A stretch of DNA of 64,000 nucleotides from Astrocystis sublimbata (taxonomy: Eukaryota; Ascomycota; Sordariomycetes; Xylariales; Xylariaceae): the NCBI GenBank assembly GCA_022453515.1, contig JAJNNY010000038.1:186001-250000 (forward strand), in the 5' to 3' direction. The notes under the pieces are model-generated. The model saw only the letters and a program-made list of their open reading frames with translations, ran no database searches and was not told the origin of the DNA. Positions 22,242 through 35,724 of the stretch are shown here, piece after piece. Positions within the stretch are counted from its first letter, which is position 1. Every line of letters begins with the position of its first letter. Position numbers and translations under genes: made by a program.

Positions 22242-25200
22242 AACCCATGGTCGTATATTCGATGGCCGTCGGCAGATGTTCCTCCGCAGCAAGCTGTATC
22301 TGGGCGTTACCGAGCCCTTAGCTGCCTCTTCACATTCCAAGATACGGACATGATCTGCCGCCACATGAGTCTGATATCGCTCTCCTCGTGAGGTCGCTGT
22401 CGTATGGATGTACGAAGAGTGTATTAGTATGTAACAATCTCACGCCTGAGCCAAATGTACCAGCTCGGGAAACGGCGACAATTGCATGGCTCCCATGACG
22501 CAATGACGAAGCCTAGGCCCGACTCGACAATCATGATACGGTCCGTAGGTCGTTTGTGGGCTGTGTAGATAGGTAATGATGAACGATCAATAACGAAGGA
22601 GTCAGGCATGTTGATGGGCCATCTCGGCGTCACCATTTCGGGTGATTGCGGTTCACTAGGGCGGAAACCCCCAACATAGTCGACGACTCTTGGAGCATAG
22701 CTTCGACTATGAATTCGGTCGTGTGTCAGCCGGTTGTGGCTATCGCGAGAGTGGCCTGAAGACCCATAGAAGATAGCTCCGCGATATTATTTTTTACATC
22801 GTGACTACGTTAGTGCACCCATTAGGCCCTTGAGGTCGTAGTCGGGACTGTGACCTCATTGGGCCTTCAGGCGAATGGCCGGTTGACTGTGGCGTCCAAC
22901 TCGGACGGCGTTCGTGTTTCATGTTGGTGTACTAGCACCCGACAGACGAAGCTAGAAGGATGCTTCTCTCGAGCTTCCAACCCGACTTCTTTCCCCAGCC
23001 TTACCACTGATGTGGGTAATGACGCGATTTCGCCGGAGTCTGTGGCCAGGCCTGGCGATTCAGCCCATACTAGATACAGCATTATAAGACCACTTCCTCC
23101 CAATGACACGTTATTCTCTCCATGCGGCCATGCGGCCATGCCTAGCAAAGCGGCGCGCGATGCGACCTAGCTCGAGCCGGCGATGACCACAACCGCACGG
23201 GTGGCTGCACTCATCGAGCCTTGCCTTGATCTATCCGTGCTGTCCAGATGAACGGTGTACTCGGTTCGGGGCGGGAAATCCTCGTCGGTCGGCCGTCGAG
23301 GGCCCTCCATCTACGCATATGGTGTCTCCACGTCCAAAGATAGACCGATCGCCTTCACGCGTATGGTAGTAGCTACATACTACTGACTCACCCCAGGTCT
23401 GACAGGACGTCAAGCAGCAAATCTGCTCTCTGGAGTCGCTCGGACCCATGGCCTGCATAAGATATAGGCCCGAGTAATTGCTTGGTAATACCGCAACAAG
23501 ACCTAGTGCCCTGGTAAACCGTCCTCCCCAAGGGGACGGGGACCATGGTGTCGCGTGTGTAGCGTCTTCAGGGTCTCGAAGATGCAATGGCAGCACACGA
23601 CAGGAGATGTGAATCTGCCTTTGACGTTCGCACACTATCGCGATGCAACTTGGAAACAGCGAGCTCGGGCGTTTCATTCCACATACACTAACCGGGGGAA
23701 ACCGGCCTTCTGAAACAAACTGCCCACCTTTTACTTGCTTCGGACAGTGGCAGTCCACTACACATTGCAAGTGTGGTGTGTACGGTAGTGCGTAGGCAGG
23801 CCGACGTTGCCTTTTGTGGCTGGAGAAGATCAGATCGCCAATAGCAATTTAGCTGGTCTTAATCGCTCATCGGAACTGCAAGCCAACCGTTGTTGGTACC
23901 ATTCGAGGTGGGAAGTGCCAGCCAACCCAACCAGCCATGGCGTGCCGAATCCAATTGGGCAACACAGCTTGCAAACGTTGATCCATGTTGTTGGCCACAA
24001 ACCGGGTACATGCCGGCTGACATCTCGGTAACAAGGAAAGCGTCTCTTATTAACGCCATCTTAATGGTTAGTGCAAACAGGCCAACCACGTGTCGACTCG
24101 AGTTTAACGTCATGAAGAAGAGTTCTCGAAGACTTCCCTTTTGAGCAGCGCTGCCAACGAGGCGATATGCAGCTACATCATCATGTGCCCACCACTGCCC
24201 AGGTGGGCTCGATATCCTGAGTTGGGTAATTTAGGTAAGTACTTCCACTCTTGTAGATCTTCCATTGTAGCGAATGGGTGCGTGACGCATACCATCATCC
24301 ATCAAGCTCAGTCACCTTACTTGTAACATTATTTACCGGCTTATTAGCTCTCACTTGGCAGGTTTTGTTGTTGGTGTAAGTAGAGGAACAAGTTTGGCAC
24401 TGGCGTGACTACGTACAAGACAAGACGTAGGCACTTCCGGTACGGTAGAAGTGTAAGTACGGTAGACGCTAACGGCAACGTTGCCGTCAAGCGTTGCCGA
24501 CTAACGAGTGGGCATATATCCCTGAAATTACGTCGTCAGTGATCTCTAACTAGTGTTGGACTAGCAGCGCGATGGTGTAGACGCCGCTCATGCGCCGTTA
24601 CCACGAAGAGACGGAGAAATCATGCAGCCTCACGTCCTCCATCTTCTCACCTCTTTATCTAGCTGCTTTGGTCTTGCCTGTATGTTGTGCATGTTGACCG
24701 GGGGGGCCGAGTTGGAACGAAACATTGAGAGCCAATCGTTGAATTTAGCTGACTTTTGATCGTCCATCCCAATGCGACCTTTATTCCATACTGGAGGTTG
24801 CATTGCATCCGAGCCCCAACGCAGGAACAAGACATGGGATGCGGCATAAGATTGTGTGTTACAGTCCTGCTCGACTCCCCTTGAGCTTTATATTGGAAGA
24901 GCCCAGGCTTGGGTATTGCTCACTTGTTGAGTGGCAGCAGGTAACATCGGGCTCATCATCCTATTGAGGCAGGTATCAGATGGGGGCCGTCTGTAGCGAG
25001 CTATGGGAGCGGCGACACGGCTCATCTACTACCTATTGGCAGAAAGAGTCTCGAAGAAGTCCTGAACCAGAGGAAGGTTTTCGTTCTCGGCTCATCCATC
25101 AGTTGGCGTATCCCCACTGGCGATCTTGACCGACTCCATCGTCAAACGCACCGGATCTCTCCGAATGACTAATCAACGTTAACCCGCATTTGGCTGTCTG

Positions 25201-26365
25201 CCGGGTCTAAGTTGCGTAAGAGGTCTGTCTGTTTTAATGAACCTAACTTCAAGCTGGCCACGAGAGCCTCAGCTCGCTGGCTGCCAAGGGATAATGCTAC
25301 TTGAATCATGTGATTGAACGCGCTAGTGTAGCAAAATAGCCAAATCTCGATCCGGCAGCAATTCTGTTACCATCCCTGCATAAGTGCTACTTACCGCAGG
25401 GGTCGGCCGCGCCTTTAACATGATTATGCGGTCCTGTTCCCTGTTGTAGACATTCTAGTAGCGAAGGGCTGAATAGAACCACGAATCAGCATCGAATATG
25501 AAAGTTCTAGAGGTGCGGGAGAACTATAGCTACTGAAACTCCCTGCAATAGCTCTGCTCGGAAGCGAGAAGGCCCGCTCCACAGTTTCTTGATACCTACC
25601 TAGGTAGTTAGGTAGTTGGGCAGATTCCAGGTAGTAGTCCTTGTTAAAGCCAGCATGCTGCCCCTTGCTGACTTTCGTCTGAAAACCCAACGGCACCTAA
25701 AGTACGCCTAGCGGCTCAGGTAGGGCTACGTTAGCGACTGACTTAAGGCGACTTTCGATTCTAACAATGGCCAGTGAGGTCCAATATCTAATCTAGTCTT
25801 CAAAAGGATAAGAGTCACGGTAGCTCAATAGGATTATTTTCGTATCTCGTTATCATGTACTTGCATGCTCCTCTCCATTTCTGAATAACAAGCTGTTTGC
25901 AACATATGATCCTGCTGGTAAGGTCCGCGGAGGTGTCGTTGCCTCGTTACTCCGTCAGTGAGAGAGGCTTCTTGGAAGATTGCGCACAGGGTGGGACTGT
26001 AGTTGTAAGTAGGTACTCTTAGATTACTTATTTGAGATGGATCGTAACACAAAGTATTGGAGTGAAGCAACCGGGTTGATTGGGTATTAATGGCTGATCA
26101 GGCACCGTGCAAGGAGCGGCGGTGGTGTGATGCTCCCTGCGATAATCAGCGAGCGGGTTGTATCACTGCGCAACCGAAATCCCATGGCTACATACGTGCA
26201 TGTAGTACCTAGGTACCTAGGTTAGGTACCTGCATGCCTAAGCTCTCCAGCCCAGAAAAGCTTAGCCTGTTTCACCAGGTTTGCGCGCCAGCTTCTCGAA
26301 AACCGCCCATTGTCGAATCAGGGTTCTCACGTAAGGCTTGCATAATGGCTGTAGCTCGTTTCGAG

Positions 26366-26389
26366 AGCAGGAGCAGGAGCAGGAGCAGG
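26366..26389 (+). repeat. (AGCAGG)4 repeat
   Basis: Four nearly perfect copies of AGCAGG lie in non-coding DNA. Confidence 0.75.
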
Positions 26390-27317
26390 GCCACCGCCGT
26401 GTAATTGTAGGCGAGGCAGGAGACATACAGCCCCAACCATACAGTTTTAGGTTGTCAACGCTCAGTCCGGTCACTAAAACTCGTATGACCATGATGATCA
26501 GAGTCAATGTCGACAAAGTAGTGAGGCGAGCGAAACAGGCTAAATTTGAGAAGCCGGCGCCTCGGGGTAGAGCAAAAAAAAAAAAGATGGGAAAATACAC
26601 GCCTGTTAGGGCCTGCGCCTACGAACCTAGTTGAAGGGAGGAAGGCCAGCTGGATTCTAGGTTGTTCTTCCGTGCCCACAAGATGGGGATTCGGCCAAGC
26701 GCAGCCGAAATTAGAGATGCGCTAGCAAGAATGAGCAGTAAATTCCTCAAGCTGTGCGAGCTCGGCGAGTACGTAACCTACCTACTACCGACCTAGGTAC
26801 TTGCACAATGAGACCGAGCAGCGCATCTTGGTAGTAAGTAGCATGGTGTCAGGTGCAAAACCAACAGTCCTGTGACGGCTCGTCTCGTCAGTACGGTAGC
26901 TCAGGCAGGTAGCATAGCTAGAGTTGAATACCTCTGTGAATCCAATTGATTCCTGTCGAGTCAACCCAGCTAGCTACGCATGGATCGCCAAGGCAATCAA
27001 TATGCGAACAATAGATGTTTCTTTGAGTGGGTGACCAAGGTCCCACCAATGCTAAGTCCGCAGATGGGTTGGAAGACTTTGAATTGTCAACGGACAAAGA
27101 TGGTTGTGACGGGAGGCAGCAAACAGAGCTTTCGCGGCCCTTTCGGCCATGACATCAGGTAAGAATATAGTAGCCTGTAGGTAGTCTTAGTCCAATTAGC
27201 ATGCATCCATGAACCGTGAATGCTTCCCATTCGGGTTAGCCCGCCGCTTCGCCCGTGCCTAGGCACACCTGTAGATACCCAAGAGAGCAAGAGCCTTGAA
27301 GGTTCATGATATCTACT

Positions 27318-27365
27318 TACCTAGGTACCTACCTAGGTAGCTTAGAGGTAGGTAGATGCTGCTGT
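27318..27365. repeat. Palindromic TACCTAGGTA motif cluster
   Basis: Overlapping ACCTAGGTACCTACCTAGGT and AGGTAGGTAGA words form one of the cleanest local palindromes of the dispersed motif. Confidence 0.65.
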
Positions 27366-28273
27366 CAGGTGTTCTAAGGTATGGTCAGGTACTTACCTAG
27401 GTTCGCGCCATTGACAATTGTGCCTACCACAGTTGGAAATGCAGAGCAATTGAAGGATGCTGCTTGCAGGTGCTTACAACGAACGATACCGGCCCTATAC
27501 TCGTAACCAGGTACCCTGGGCATCAGGTACCGGCACTGCACGGCACTATTTACGCACGTATGGTGGTGTCCGGTGTCCCTGCGTGGGGCACTCCAGCACT
27601 CGGTCTGATGAAGGACCACACCCATGGGGGTCGGTCTTCAAACACAGCGGCTATTCACGACGAGAGCCCAAGGGTCCCATTCATCTCGACGAAACAAACC
27701 AGTGTCGTTTCGATCTAGCTCGACGACGCCAGACAGGATGGGCAGCGCAACCCTTTGCCAACTGGCAGGCGCAAAGCCGCACGTTCTGTTTGCGCATTAA
27801 TGGCATAGACAGCATAAATGGCATGGATGGCGATATACCAGCCACGCGAGACACGTATTACGCACAGAGGCACAAGGGAGATTTGAGCTTGGTCTTGTGT
27901 CACTGAACTCTATGGGCATTTCCGGACCTCCACGGCCTGTCGAGGGCATCTCGTCGACTTGCGTTTGACACCTGCGAGGCCCTCTCACAGGGCGATCCCG
28001 CAGGGTGTGTGAGTGTGAAGATCCTGGGGCTGGCTGATGTCCGTCTTGTGCCTCCTCTCGAGCTGCGCTGTTTCTGTTGTTTTCGTCCGGCCACTGCTCC
28101 GTTTCACGGAAACCCACCTCCTTGCCTGCGTGTACCAAGGAACACAACACCAGATCTGCACCAGGACTTGTCCCATCCATCGATCCATTGCACGGCAGTG
28201 GACTAGCTGCATCTGCAATCTGGCGAGGCTCATGCAACAGCAACTGTCCTTGGGTCCTCCCATGGGGTCGTGG

Positions 28274-28308
28274 CCGCAACCGCAACCGCAACCGTAACCG
28301 TAACCGTG
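28274..28308 (+). repeat. (CCGCAA)n/(CCGTAA)n repeat
   Basis: Three copies of CCGCAA grade into CCGTAA and CCGTGA copies. This is a compound hexamer array showing stepwise divergence, in non-coding DNA. Confidence 0.75.
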
Positions 28309-30400
28309 ACTGTAGCCACCATCATGGACGGATGGATCATCAAGGCTTTTTCGTCTCCCCTATCGTCGCAGCTCTTTGCCAGGTATTGCTGTTGTATTGT
28401 CGCTGTGGCTCGCAGGGAGTTGGTCGCCGATGCCTGCCCAGGCGCACACAGACAATAATAAGTCGCGAGTTCTTGTCAGCTCTGTGTGGATAATTACCAT
28501 GATATGGGTGTGCCAAGGGTCACATTACACATACGCCCTGGGGGTGGACGACGGCTCTGGTTGGCACAAACGCGTACCGTAGATCTCTTCTCGATAACCT
28601 GCAACATGTCCCGCCAAAGCTAGTTAGCAAGCTTCGTTAGTATACATAGCAAGCCCCATTTTGGGCCCTGCCGGACAAGGCGTTTATGCCGAATCTCAGT
28701 TGCCTTGCTGTGGTTGCTCTCGTCTTCGAGGTGTCTAATGCTCACACGTTCGGTCCACCCTTTCATAATTTCCCACCGTCCGTTGGGACCCTGAATTTCC
28801 TATTCCTCTGGTGCTACGTAACCGGAACTAAAACCACCCATCCACTGGTGCCGCCAGCTCCACGTTGGTGACTTGCCAGAGGTACGCATAGCTCCTAGTG
28901 TAATGTGAGGGACTCGTACAAAGTGTTCAAAAGCATTCTTCACTCATGGCGGCTTTGTCGCCTTCTCCACAACTGAGACTAGCTAGCGGTTCCTTGTACA
29001 GTACCCTGCCTCATAGAACGTTCCTAATAATACAACAACTTGGACTGGGTACGGCAGTCTAGCCTAGCCTTAGGTACTTGTTGGATATATGTTCTAGGAA
29101 AGATAAATATCCCCCGATCGTGAAAATCTCCCGACGTCGACGTACGTTGCTCGCCCCGTTTCTGATTGCATCTACGTATGCCCTACCTAATATAGGTACC
29201 TACTCACCGCAGTGCTATCTCGATTATAATTTCTCGCCCTTGCTCAAGCTACGAAAAAGACAGTGACTGACTGACTGCTCGTACTTCTCATACCTCCATA
29301 TCGGAAGCCACCGCATCTTTTCGCCGTCCTCTTCCCCCTTGCTTTCAAACTCTGCATAGAAGCTACGTATAGTTCCCCTTTTGGACACACGCAAGATCCT
29401 ACTGTTATCCGTCCCACAAGACGTAGACCAAGAATCCGCATATTGCCTACGGACTCGGCAGCTGGCTCGACGATTAGGTTCGTACCACACATGTTGGACA
29501 GCCTTCAACTGTGGCCCATAATAGTACATACAGCTTACCACTCCATACACGCAGCAGGGTCATCGCCTGCTGGGTTTGGCCAGTCATTGCAGTGCTGCCG
29601 GGGTGCTCCCAGTACACTCACTACTTGTAGCTACGACGGTTGACGAAGCTAGGTAGCTCCAGCACAACATCAAGCCTTTGCGAGGCATAGCTAGCGCGTG
29701 TGGTCTCATGGCAATGAGAGACGCGACTAGAAGCTGAAGACTTCCGCGCCCTTGCTATTTATTGTTTGTCATCGGCTTCATAATACTGCGGAGGGCTGCC
29801 AAGGACATAGCAGTTGCACCTGATGTTTGCTACATGCAGAATATCATTGGGCCGTAGCTGGATCTTAATTTTGAGCACGGATTTGCAGGGCCCCCTTACA
29901 AAGTCAGATACATCCTGATAAGGTTCGCTCTCGTTGCTGCGAGCGGCCCCTCCTCGCAAGGGATCTCACACTCAGCACGTCACATCACAAACTTTAAAGT
30001 CAGCTACAACGTAACTTGTCTACGTACACACGAACCTAATCTGCTTCTCGAGTTTCCTGCCGTCCCATTCTGGCAGCCAGCACCGGACGGCGCAATTACT
30101 TCTCAAGCTCGACGTCTACCAACAGCTCCGAGGACCAACAAGTCCCCACACACCCATTCACTCATCCCAGTTCGCCTGACTGGCTGGTCTCCTTGACGGT
30201 TTCCAGAACCGCCATATACTATATACCGTCACGCTTGCGAGCCATCATCTTGTGCGAGTCTGTGGGCCAGTCGGTTCTCGACGCGGCCGGTGCAAGGCAA
30301 ACTGGCCGTCTTTCACGCACAGCGAGCTTCTATCCCTGTTCCGGAGACACACCGGCTTCGCTCGCCGTTCCAGCCAACCGGTAACACACTTGTCCAGGGC

Positions 30401-31652
30401 ATGGAGGACAACTCTCGACGCCGCAGGCAGGAACAGGCCGCCAGCTCTACCTCCAATAACGCTAGATATTTAGTTGCTGATTCCAATGCCTCGCGTCAAC
30501 GCTACACCATGGCTACCGGCCTGGACAGATATCGGCACGCCGCTAGTAGTGCCTCCTCGCCGGCGCCGAGGAGCATGGGAAGCGCGGTGTCGTACAGCGG
30601 CTATTACCAGGAACCCGGGGCCGCCTCCTTCTCACAATCCATACCACAGAGCACCATATCATATACGCCCGAGTACGCGCACGACAGCAGGCAGCCGCAG
30701 GGTTACAATGCATACAATACGTCCATAATATATAACGTCCCGCAAGCTAGCGGCCAAAGCAGCGTCTACGATGCGAATCAACAGTTCTCGTCGCGGCAAG
30801 GTGCAGGCCTACAACAGATAATTCCGTCAGATGTTGCCGCTCCTTATTTCCCCGGCGAGCCTTCTAACGCGGCTGCGACAGCTGCCCTGCAGCCACAGGC
30901 GGCGCCCTCGAGCACGACGGGCGTATATCAACAGAGTCCTACGGACCAGCGCATGCTGCAACAGAGCTACTCCGGTGCCATAGCACCGATGAACGCCTTG
31001 GCACAGGCCGAGTCCGAGCAGATCGTCGAGGACGAGGAGTACACCGCCACCGCCGCTGCATCTGCACCCGCACAGACCTCTCACATGGGCGAGGCTTATG
31101 AGCATTATCAAAACGCGCTAAAGGAAATATTCACGAATGTCCAGAATTGCGTGTTGCAATCGGCTAGTGAATCACTGTTGGGCGTATCTGAGTGGCTCCT
31201 CGTCAAAGTGGCGGAACTAGGTTCGTATCCATGCCTCTGGGTCTAGCTATTACATATCTAGGTACTAACAGCTGGTGAAAGGACTCACGGCAGACGAGGA
31301 GAACCTGCACGAAGATCGCGTCAAACTCTGGCGTGACTACAACCACGCATGGCTTGCCCTCTGCCAGAGGCAAATAGACGCCGTCGAGTCTGGCGTCGCC
31401 CTCCAACGTGGTCAGACTTTACTCAGCGATGATAGCATCCGAACGATGGGCGATACTCTCGTCCGATTGTGCAACGGGATAGAAAGACATGGCCTTGTCG
31501 ACTACGAATACGGCGTCTGGGAAGAACTCATCATTGAGGGTACGTGTCTCTTATCTACTTGACCTGGAATGCATATTCGCAACCAGTTATACTTACTGAA
31601 GAATGCAGCCCTCGAAAGATGTCTAGATCTAAGCGCGGAGAATCGTAAATAA
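30401..31652 (+). CDS. Conserved-looking fungal protein of unknown function, Gln/Ser-rich N-terminus
   Basis: I do not recognise this protein. Three exons are supported: 30401-31220, 31282-31539 and 31609-31652. Introns begin GTTCGT and GTACGT, a CTAAC branch-like site occurs in the first, and the sum is 373 aa in one frame. The first in-frame ATG is 30401. Residues 1-230 are low-complexity, rich in Ser, Gln, Ala and Tyr (for example SYSGYYQEPGAASFSQS), and look disordered, as in fungal transcriptional regulators. The C-terminal ~130 residues are ordered and helical: HYQNALKEIFTNVQNCVLQS, ADEENLHEDRVKLWRDYNHA, DYEYGVWEELIIEALERCLDL. The splice junctions all fall inside this ordered domain and keep it open, which is good evidence for a real gene. 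A regulatory role is only a guess from composition. Confidence 0.75.
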
Positions 31653-34516
31653 GTCTACTACAACATTCATTCCCTTCCGGCGTCGGGTCGTTGCACCTCA
31701 CCATGGGTCTGATGGAGGTGACTTCATGCATCACGGTGCCGGATGCTAGCCATGTGGTAGGATTAAATGACTGTAATGCCATCATCCACTGGTAGGGCGT
31801 TTCACCGGGCGCAGCTCTGCGTGATTTTGGCTGGGCCGCCATTCATCGGCTTGGTCTGCTTTTGGTATACTGCTGGCTGTTCATTTCACCGCTACAAATT
31901 CCTTTCGGGCATTAGGAAGATGTGGGTGCCGGCGTTGCATGCGCGAGGTGGCGGTCCACCCCTCGATCCGGCTTGTACTTTTTCGCCAATGTATCATTTT
32001 TGTTTTCCTTAGTTTGGGGGGGGCATTGGGAATCACCGGGACCACAAGATTTGGCGGCCTAGGATAACGGGACGTGTCAGGCATGGAGACCTGACGAATG
32101 ATAGACGCGGTCATGCAGAGGAGAAAGCACTGAGCAGGGACAGGGTTGGAACATAGAGTGGAGGCGTACGGCTGTACGAATGGAGTTTGAGGATACCCCT
32201 GAACCTGATTTCGAAGGCAATGGAGAAAAAGGAAAGGCATCACTAGACAAAAGGCAATAGAGGGGTTGTCTATGCTCTCGCGAGCTTTTTGTGTTTTTAT
32301 TTCCTTCTATTATGTAGTGTTCGGTAGCCTCACGGTCTCTTGGAGGAACAGGGATGAGGGTTGCTCGGTAGGGCTTCACAACATGGCTGAGAATAAATAT
32401 GCTGGCTGTCATAGCTGACCGCTGACCCCCCCATCCACTTGGCACTTGAGCATTGTTCCAATTAGCTACGACAGCTTAGACGCAGCGCTAGTCACAACAA
32501 CAGAAAAGAACTTCCTTCCCTCGTTCCTTGAACTGGAATCATCAAATTATTGACGAAGCAGCAAGGCTGTTCCAGAGTGCTCACATATTGCAAAAGCTCA
32601 GTGTGTCGACATTCGTATTAGCAAAGCATGGACGAAATACACAACCCAATGTGCAGATGGACGGTTACTGTTCGCCTTCCGTTGGCTATACGGACTGCAT
32701 TATAGGTACAGGAGGAGTTGCCATCAGTCAATCTGCTACCCAACTAACACCCTTGCCAGGAGGACATGTCAGCATCTCCAACGTCCAGGGTCCTCTCAGC
32801 CTTCTTCCATACAGCTGGTACTCGACAGTGCCAGGGTTCCTTCCTGGTACGGGACTTTCTCCCATGTACCGGCTTACGCTACTTCCGTTCATAGCTAGTG
32901 TAGCTTGTTGGGCATCAACCGGCTTTGCCCCGGGACGTTCAGTCTTCTCATGTGCTGACAATAGGGTAGCAAGAACTACACGTGATGAGTCCACGCACGC
33001 AGTCAAGCATTGAGATGCATAGCAGACATGACAATACAAGGGGACATGGTCATCGATACCTAACGATACCTGGCACAGCAAGACTAGGATGGTAGCTGAT
33101 ATATCATGCGCAAGCGTTGCCACTTTGCCAATGGAGTTGCGGCCCAAGAACAAAAGCATCTCTGGCTCGTCTGGGTAGGTTGCCAAGGGCACGAAATGCG
33201 TGTCATAGCTTTCAGCTTGACTCGTCAACAAGCAAAGGAAAGACAAACTACTGCAATGCAGGTTCCCAGCATCTTGGTAGAGAAGCTCATCTTGCATACG
33301 CCCATTCGATCCGCCTCATGCGTTACCTTGCCCATGTCCCCTACTCGCCAACTCTACGAAGCTGCCGCGACTGGGGTACCCACCAAGCCGTAATGAAGCC
33401 TTCCTCTCCGTTGTCGTCTTGACTACGAGTATGCACTACGGGGGGGCGGGCTACGAAGTAGGCAAGTCTGCCTCGCCGACTTTTGACAAACGGTAGCTCG
33501 GTGAGTCTCGGAAGAAAGGGGCTAGAATCAACCAAGAGCGATGCATCACATCCAAGGTAAACCAGCATGCCAGGGTTCATCAGCACAACTGACAAGGGGC
33601 CTCCTAAACGCACAAGCGCCCCGCGATCTTTTTCTCAAACACGCAAATGCAACCGTCTGGGGTAGATGTGTTTATTGCCAATCGCTATACTACCGGCAGG
33701 TAAAGTCGACCCGGTGCCCCGATCCAAGTCGCCAAGTTGCATCTTCTGATTTCAGAAGGGCCATGCGACGAAAGCCAGCTCGGCCAGCTCGGCCAGCCAC
33801 GCGGATCCAGACCCAACCCGGCTCTTTCTGACCACAACCTTGGATGCTTGGTCGGACGGAGTATCCGTACGTACTTAGTCCCTGATTGCACTGTCTTCGT
33901 CAGGGATGGCAACGCCATTGCGGTCCACCCTTCGGGGGGAGGACGACCGAAAGGTCGAGCACCAACTTGATCGTATGCTGTGCTGGCCTGGTGCCTGGCA
34001 TATTTCCGTAGTCGATCGGCCGCAACGTCCAGCGATAGGCGACTTCGAAATGCATTGGCTCCTGGTCGAACTGGTAACAGTTGCCCTTTCAGGCCATAAG
34101 CCAGCACTGATTGGCCCAGCGACAGACAAGCAAGGGTGCAAGCCAGACCCGCGGCGCAGATTTGGCTGGACCAGTCAGCGCGCCGAACAGCATGGCTAAT
34201 GTGCCGATCGCACAGCTCCGGCTGAATGACGCACATGAATATCCAAGCGATCGGACCCGACAACCTGGGTCCTGACTCCTGTGCTGCTCGCCCGAGCTAC
34301 GAGTGGAGAGTTGGGCCTGGAGTGCCTGGCGGGCTGGCTGGCGTGTCTGGCCGCCTGGGTTGGGGGTGCGAGGGGGTGGTACGGTACTATGTGATGTTGC
34401 GCCAACACAATTAATTCACAATCGCCGCCGCTGCTCGTGTGTCACCGTCGCAGCGGGAATGGCGCTTCGAGATGGGGGAGCTGATGCGACAGCTGACCCT
34501 GGAGAGTCGAGATGTC

Positions 34517-34542
34517 CGAGGCTCGAGGCTCGAGGCTCGAGG
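34517..34542 (+). repeat. (CGAGGCT)n heptamer repeat
   Basis: Three full copies and one partial copy of CGAGGCT lie in non-coding DNA. Confidence 0.75.
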
Positions 34543-35491
34543 TGAGGCCGCCGTCATGGGTTGTGGGAGCTTACTCACTTAGATATGTGGCGTGTTATCT
34601 GGGCCGCCATATTATTGTGTCGACACCTGGGTTACTACGGTCGAGATGCCAGGACCAAACGAGGGGGGGAAGGAGGCTGAAGCCTGTCGAGCCTGTCGAG
34701 CCTGTCCTCCATCTCTCCCATGCTCACTCACCGTTACTACGCCAACAGAACAGACATCTCCAGCTGTGCATAGGTAGCCCGCGCCACATGCTCTTATTCT
34801 CCGGCTTTGCATCTGGTGCTCATCCCAACCAAACACCATGGGTGATGGCATCCGAGTGCTCGCCGACGGCCACAGCTCGCAGCCACCCACGCTTGTTTCG
34901 GCCGTCTGCCCGAGCTTCCTGGCCAGGTGTGCCAGGGCTCGTTAATGCAGTGCACCCATCTCCCTGTACGTAGGGACCAACATCCATGTGTTCTCGCTCG
35001 TAAATGCGGTCCCCATGTACGACAGTAAGGGCCTTCTACAAATCCGGCTGTCACAGTGCCGCAGGGCCCCGAAAGCCGAGGCTGAGCGACACCTCGTATG
35101 ACCGACCGAGTCTATTCATCTCCAGTCGCGTGCTTGTGCTGTGCTGCGCTGTGTTGCGTTGCATCGGAGTACTGATTTGGATGCTATTAGTACACACTCA
35201 GGCGTGGTCTTATCCGGCGCTCCAGCCAAACTCGCCAGCCAATAACTTGACGAAAAAGAAAACCCCGAGAAAAATGTACGCGCCATCACGCGCATAGCGG
35301 CGGCTCTGACTGCGTAAGGTTGCGATTGGTTCCCGGAACCTTCATTTTTGAGAGAAAAGTACAGTAGATGCCCGCAGCGTACTTGGGTACCAATCAATCC
35401 CTTTATTACGTAAATTGCATTTGTCATCCTCGTGCACACCCGCCTATTACTAGGAATTGTTGTGCAACATCGAACAAAACGCTGCACACGG

Positions 35492-35515
35492 AAAAAAAAA
35501 AAAAAAAAAAAAAAA
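35492..35515 (+). repeat. 24-base poly(A) run
   Basis: An uninterrupted run of 24 A residues. It could be a plain homopolymer or the 3' tail of an old retroposed copy; no retroelement coding sequence was recognised upstream. Confidence 0.9.
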
Positions 35516-35635
35516 GGAATGACGCAAAATGACGCTGCTCGTTGATCTATCACATTACACCGGAACCAGTTCGCCGCGGAAAGCTTCCCGGGCTGTCTTG
35601 TCTTGTCTCACGGGGGACCTAGACGAGCAAGGCGG

Positions 35636-35724
35636 GCTAGGTACCTAACCTAAGGTTAGGTAGGCAGCCTGGAGGTGTTGTTTACCTTACGTACCTACCT
35701 AGGTAAGTACCTACCTACATGTAC
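35636..35724. repeat. TACCTAGGTA motif cluster
   Basis: Dense overlapping GGTACCTAACCTAAGGTTAG, ACCTACCTAGGTAAG and ACCTACCTACATG words occur here, another cluster of the window-wide motif. Confidence 0.65.

Larger units (their letters stand above)
22242..30400. other. Gene-poor region, about 8 kb
   Basis: No gene, tRNA or intact mobile element can be supported in this 8.2 kb. Open frames are short, overlap on both strands, and have no recognisable domains. It holds TACCTAGG motifs (25595-25612, 26205-26232, 26785-26800, 27318-27365), two hexanucleotide repeats (26366-26389, 28274-28308) and an A run at 26573-26584. Base composition varies but I see no long terminal repeats or reverse-transcriptase motifs. 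Non-coding RNAs or ancient decayed elements cannot be excluded by eye. The last ~400 bases are the probable promoter and leader of the gene starting at 30401. Confidence 0.45.

Noticed and set aside
23231..23770. 179-codon minus frame in the gene-poor region
   Set aside because: No domain, no splice structure, composition not protein-like; probably chance.
27797..28291. 164-codon minus frame
   Set aside because: Begins within the hexamer array and has Arg/Pro/His-rich chance composition.
33685..34263. 192-codon minus frame
   Set aside because: Contains microsatellite-derived WPSWPSWLSS and no identifiable domain or splice sites.
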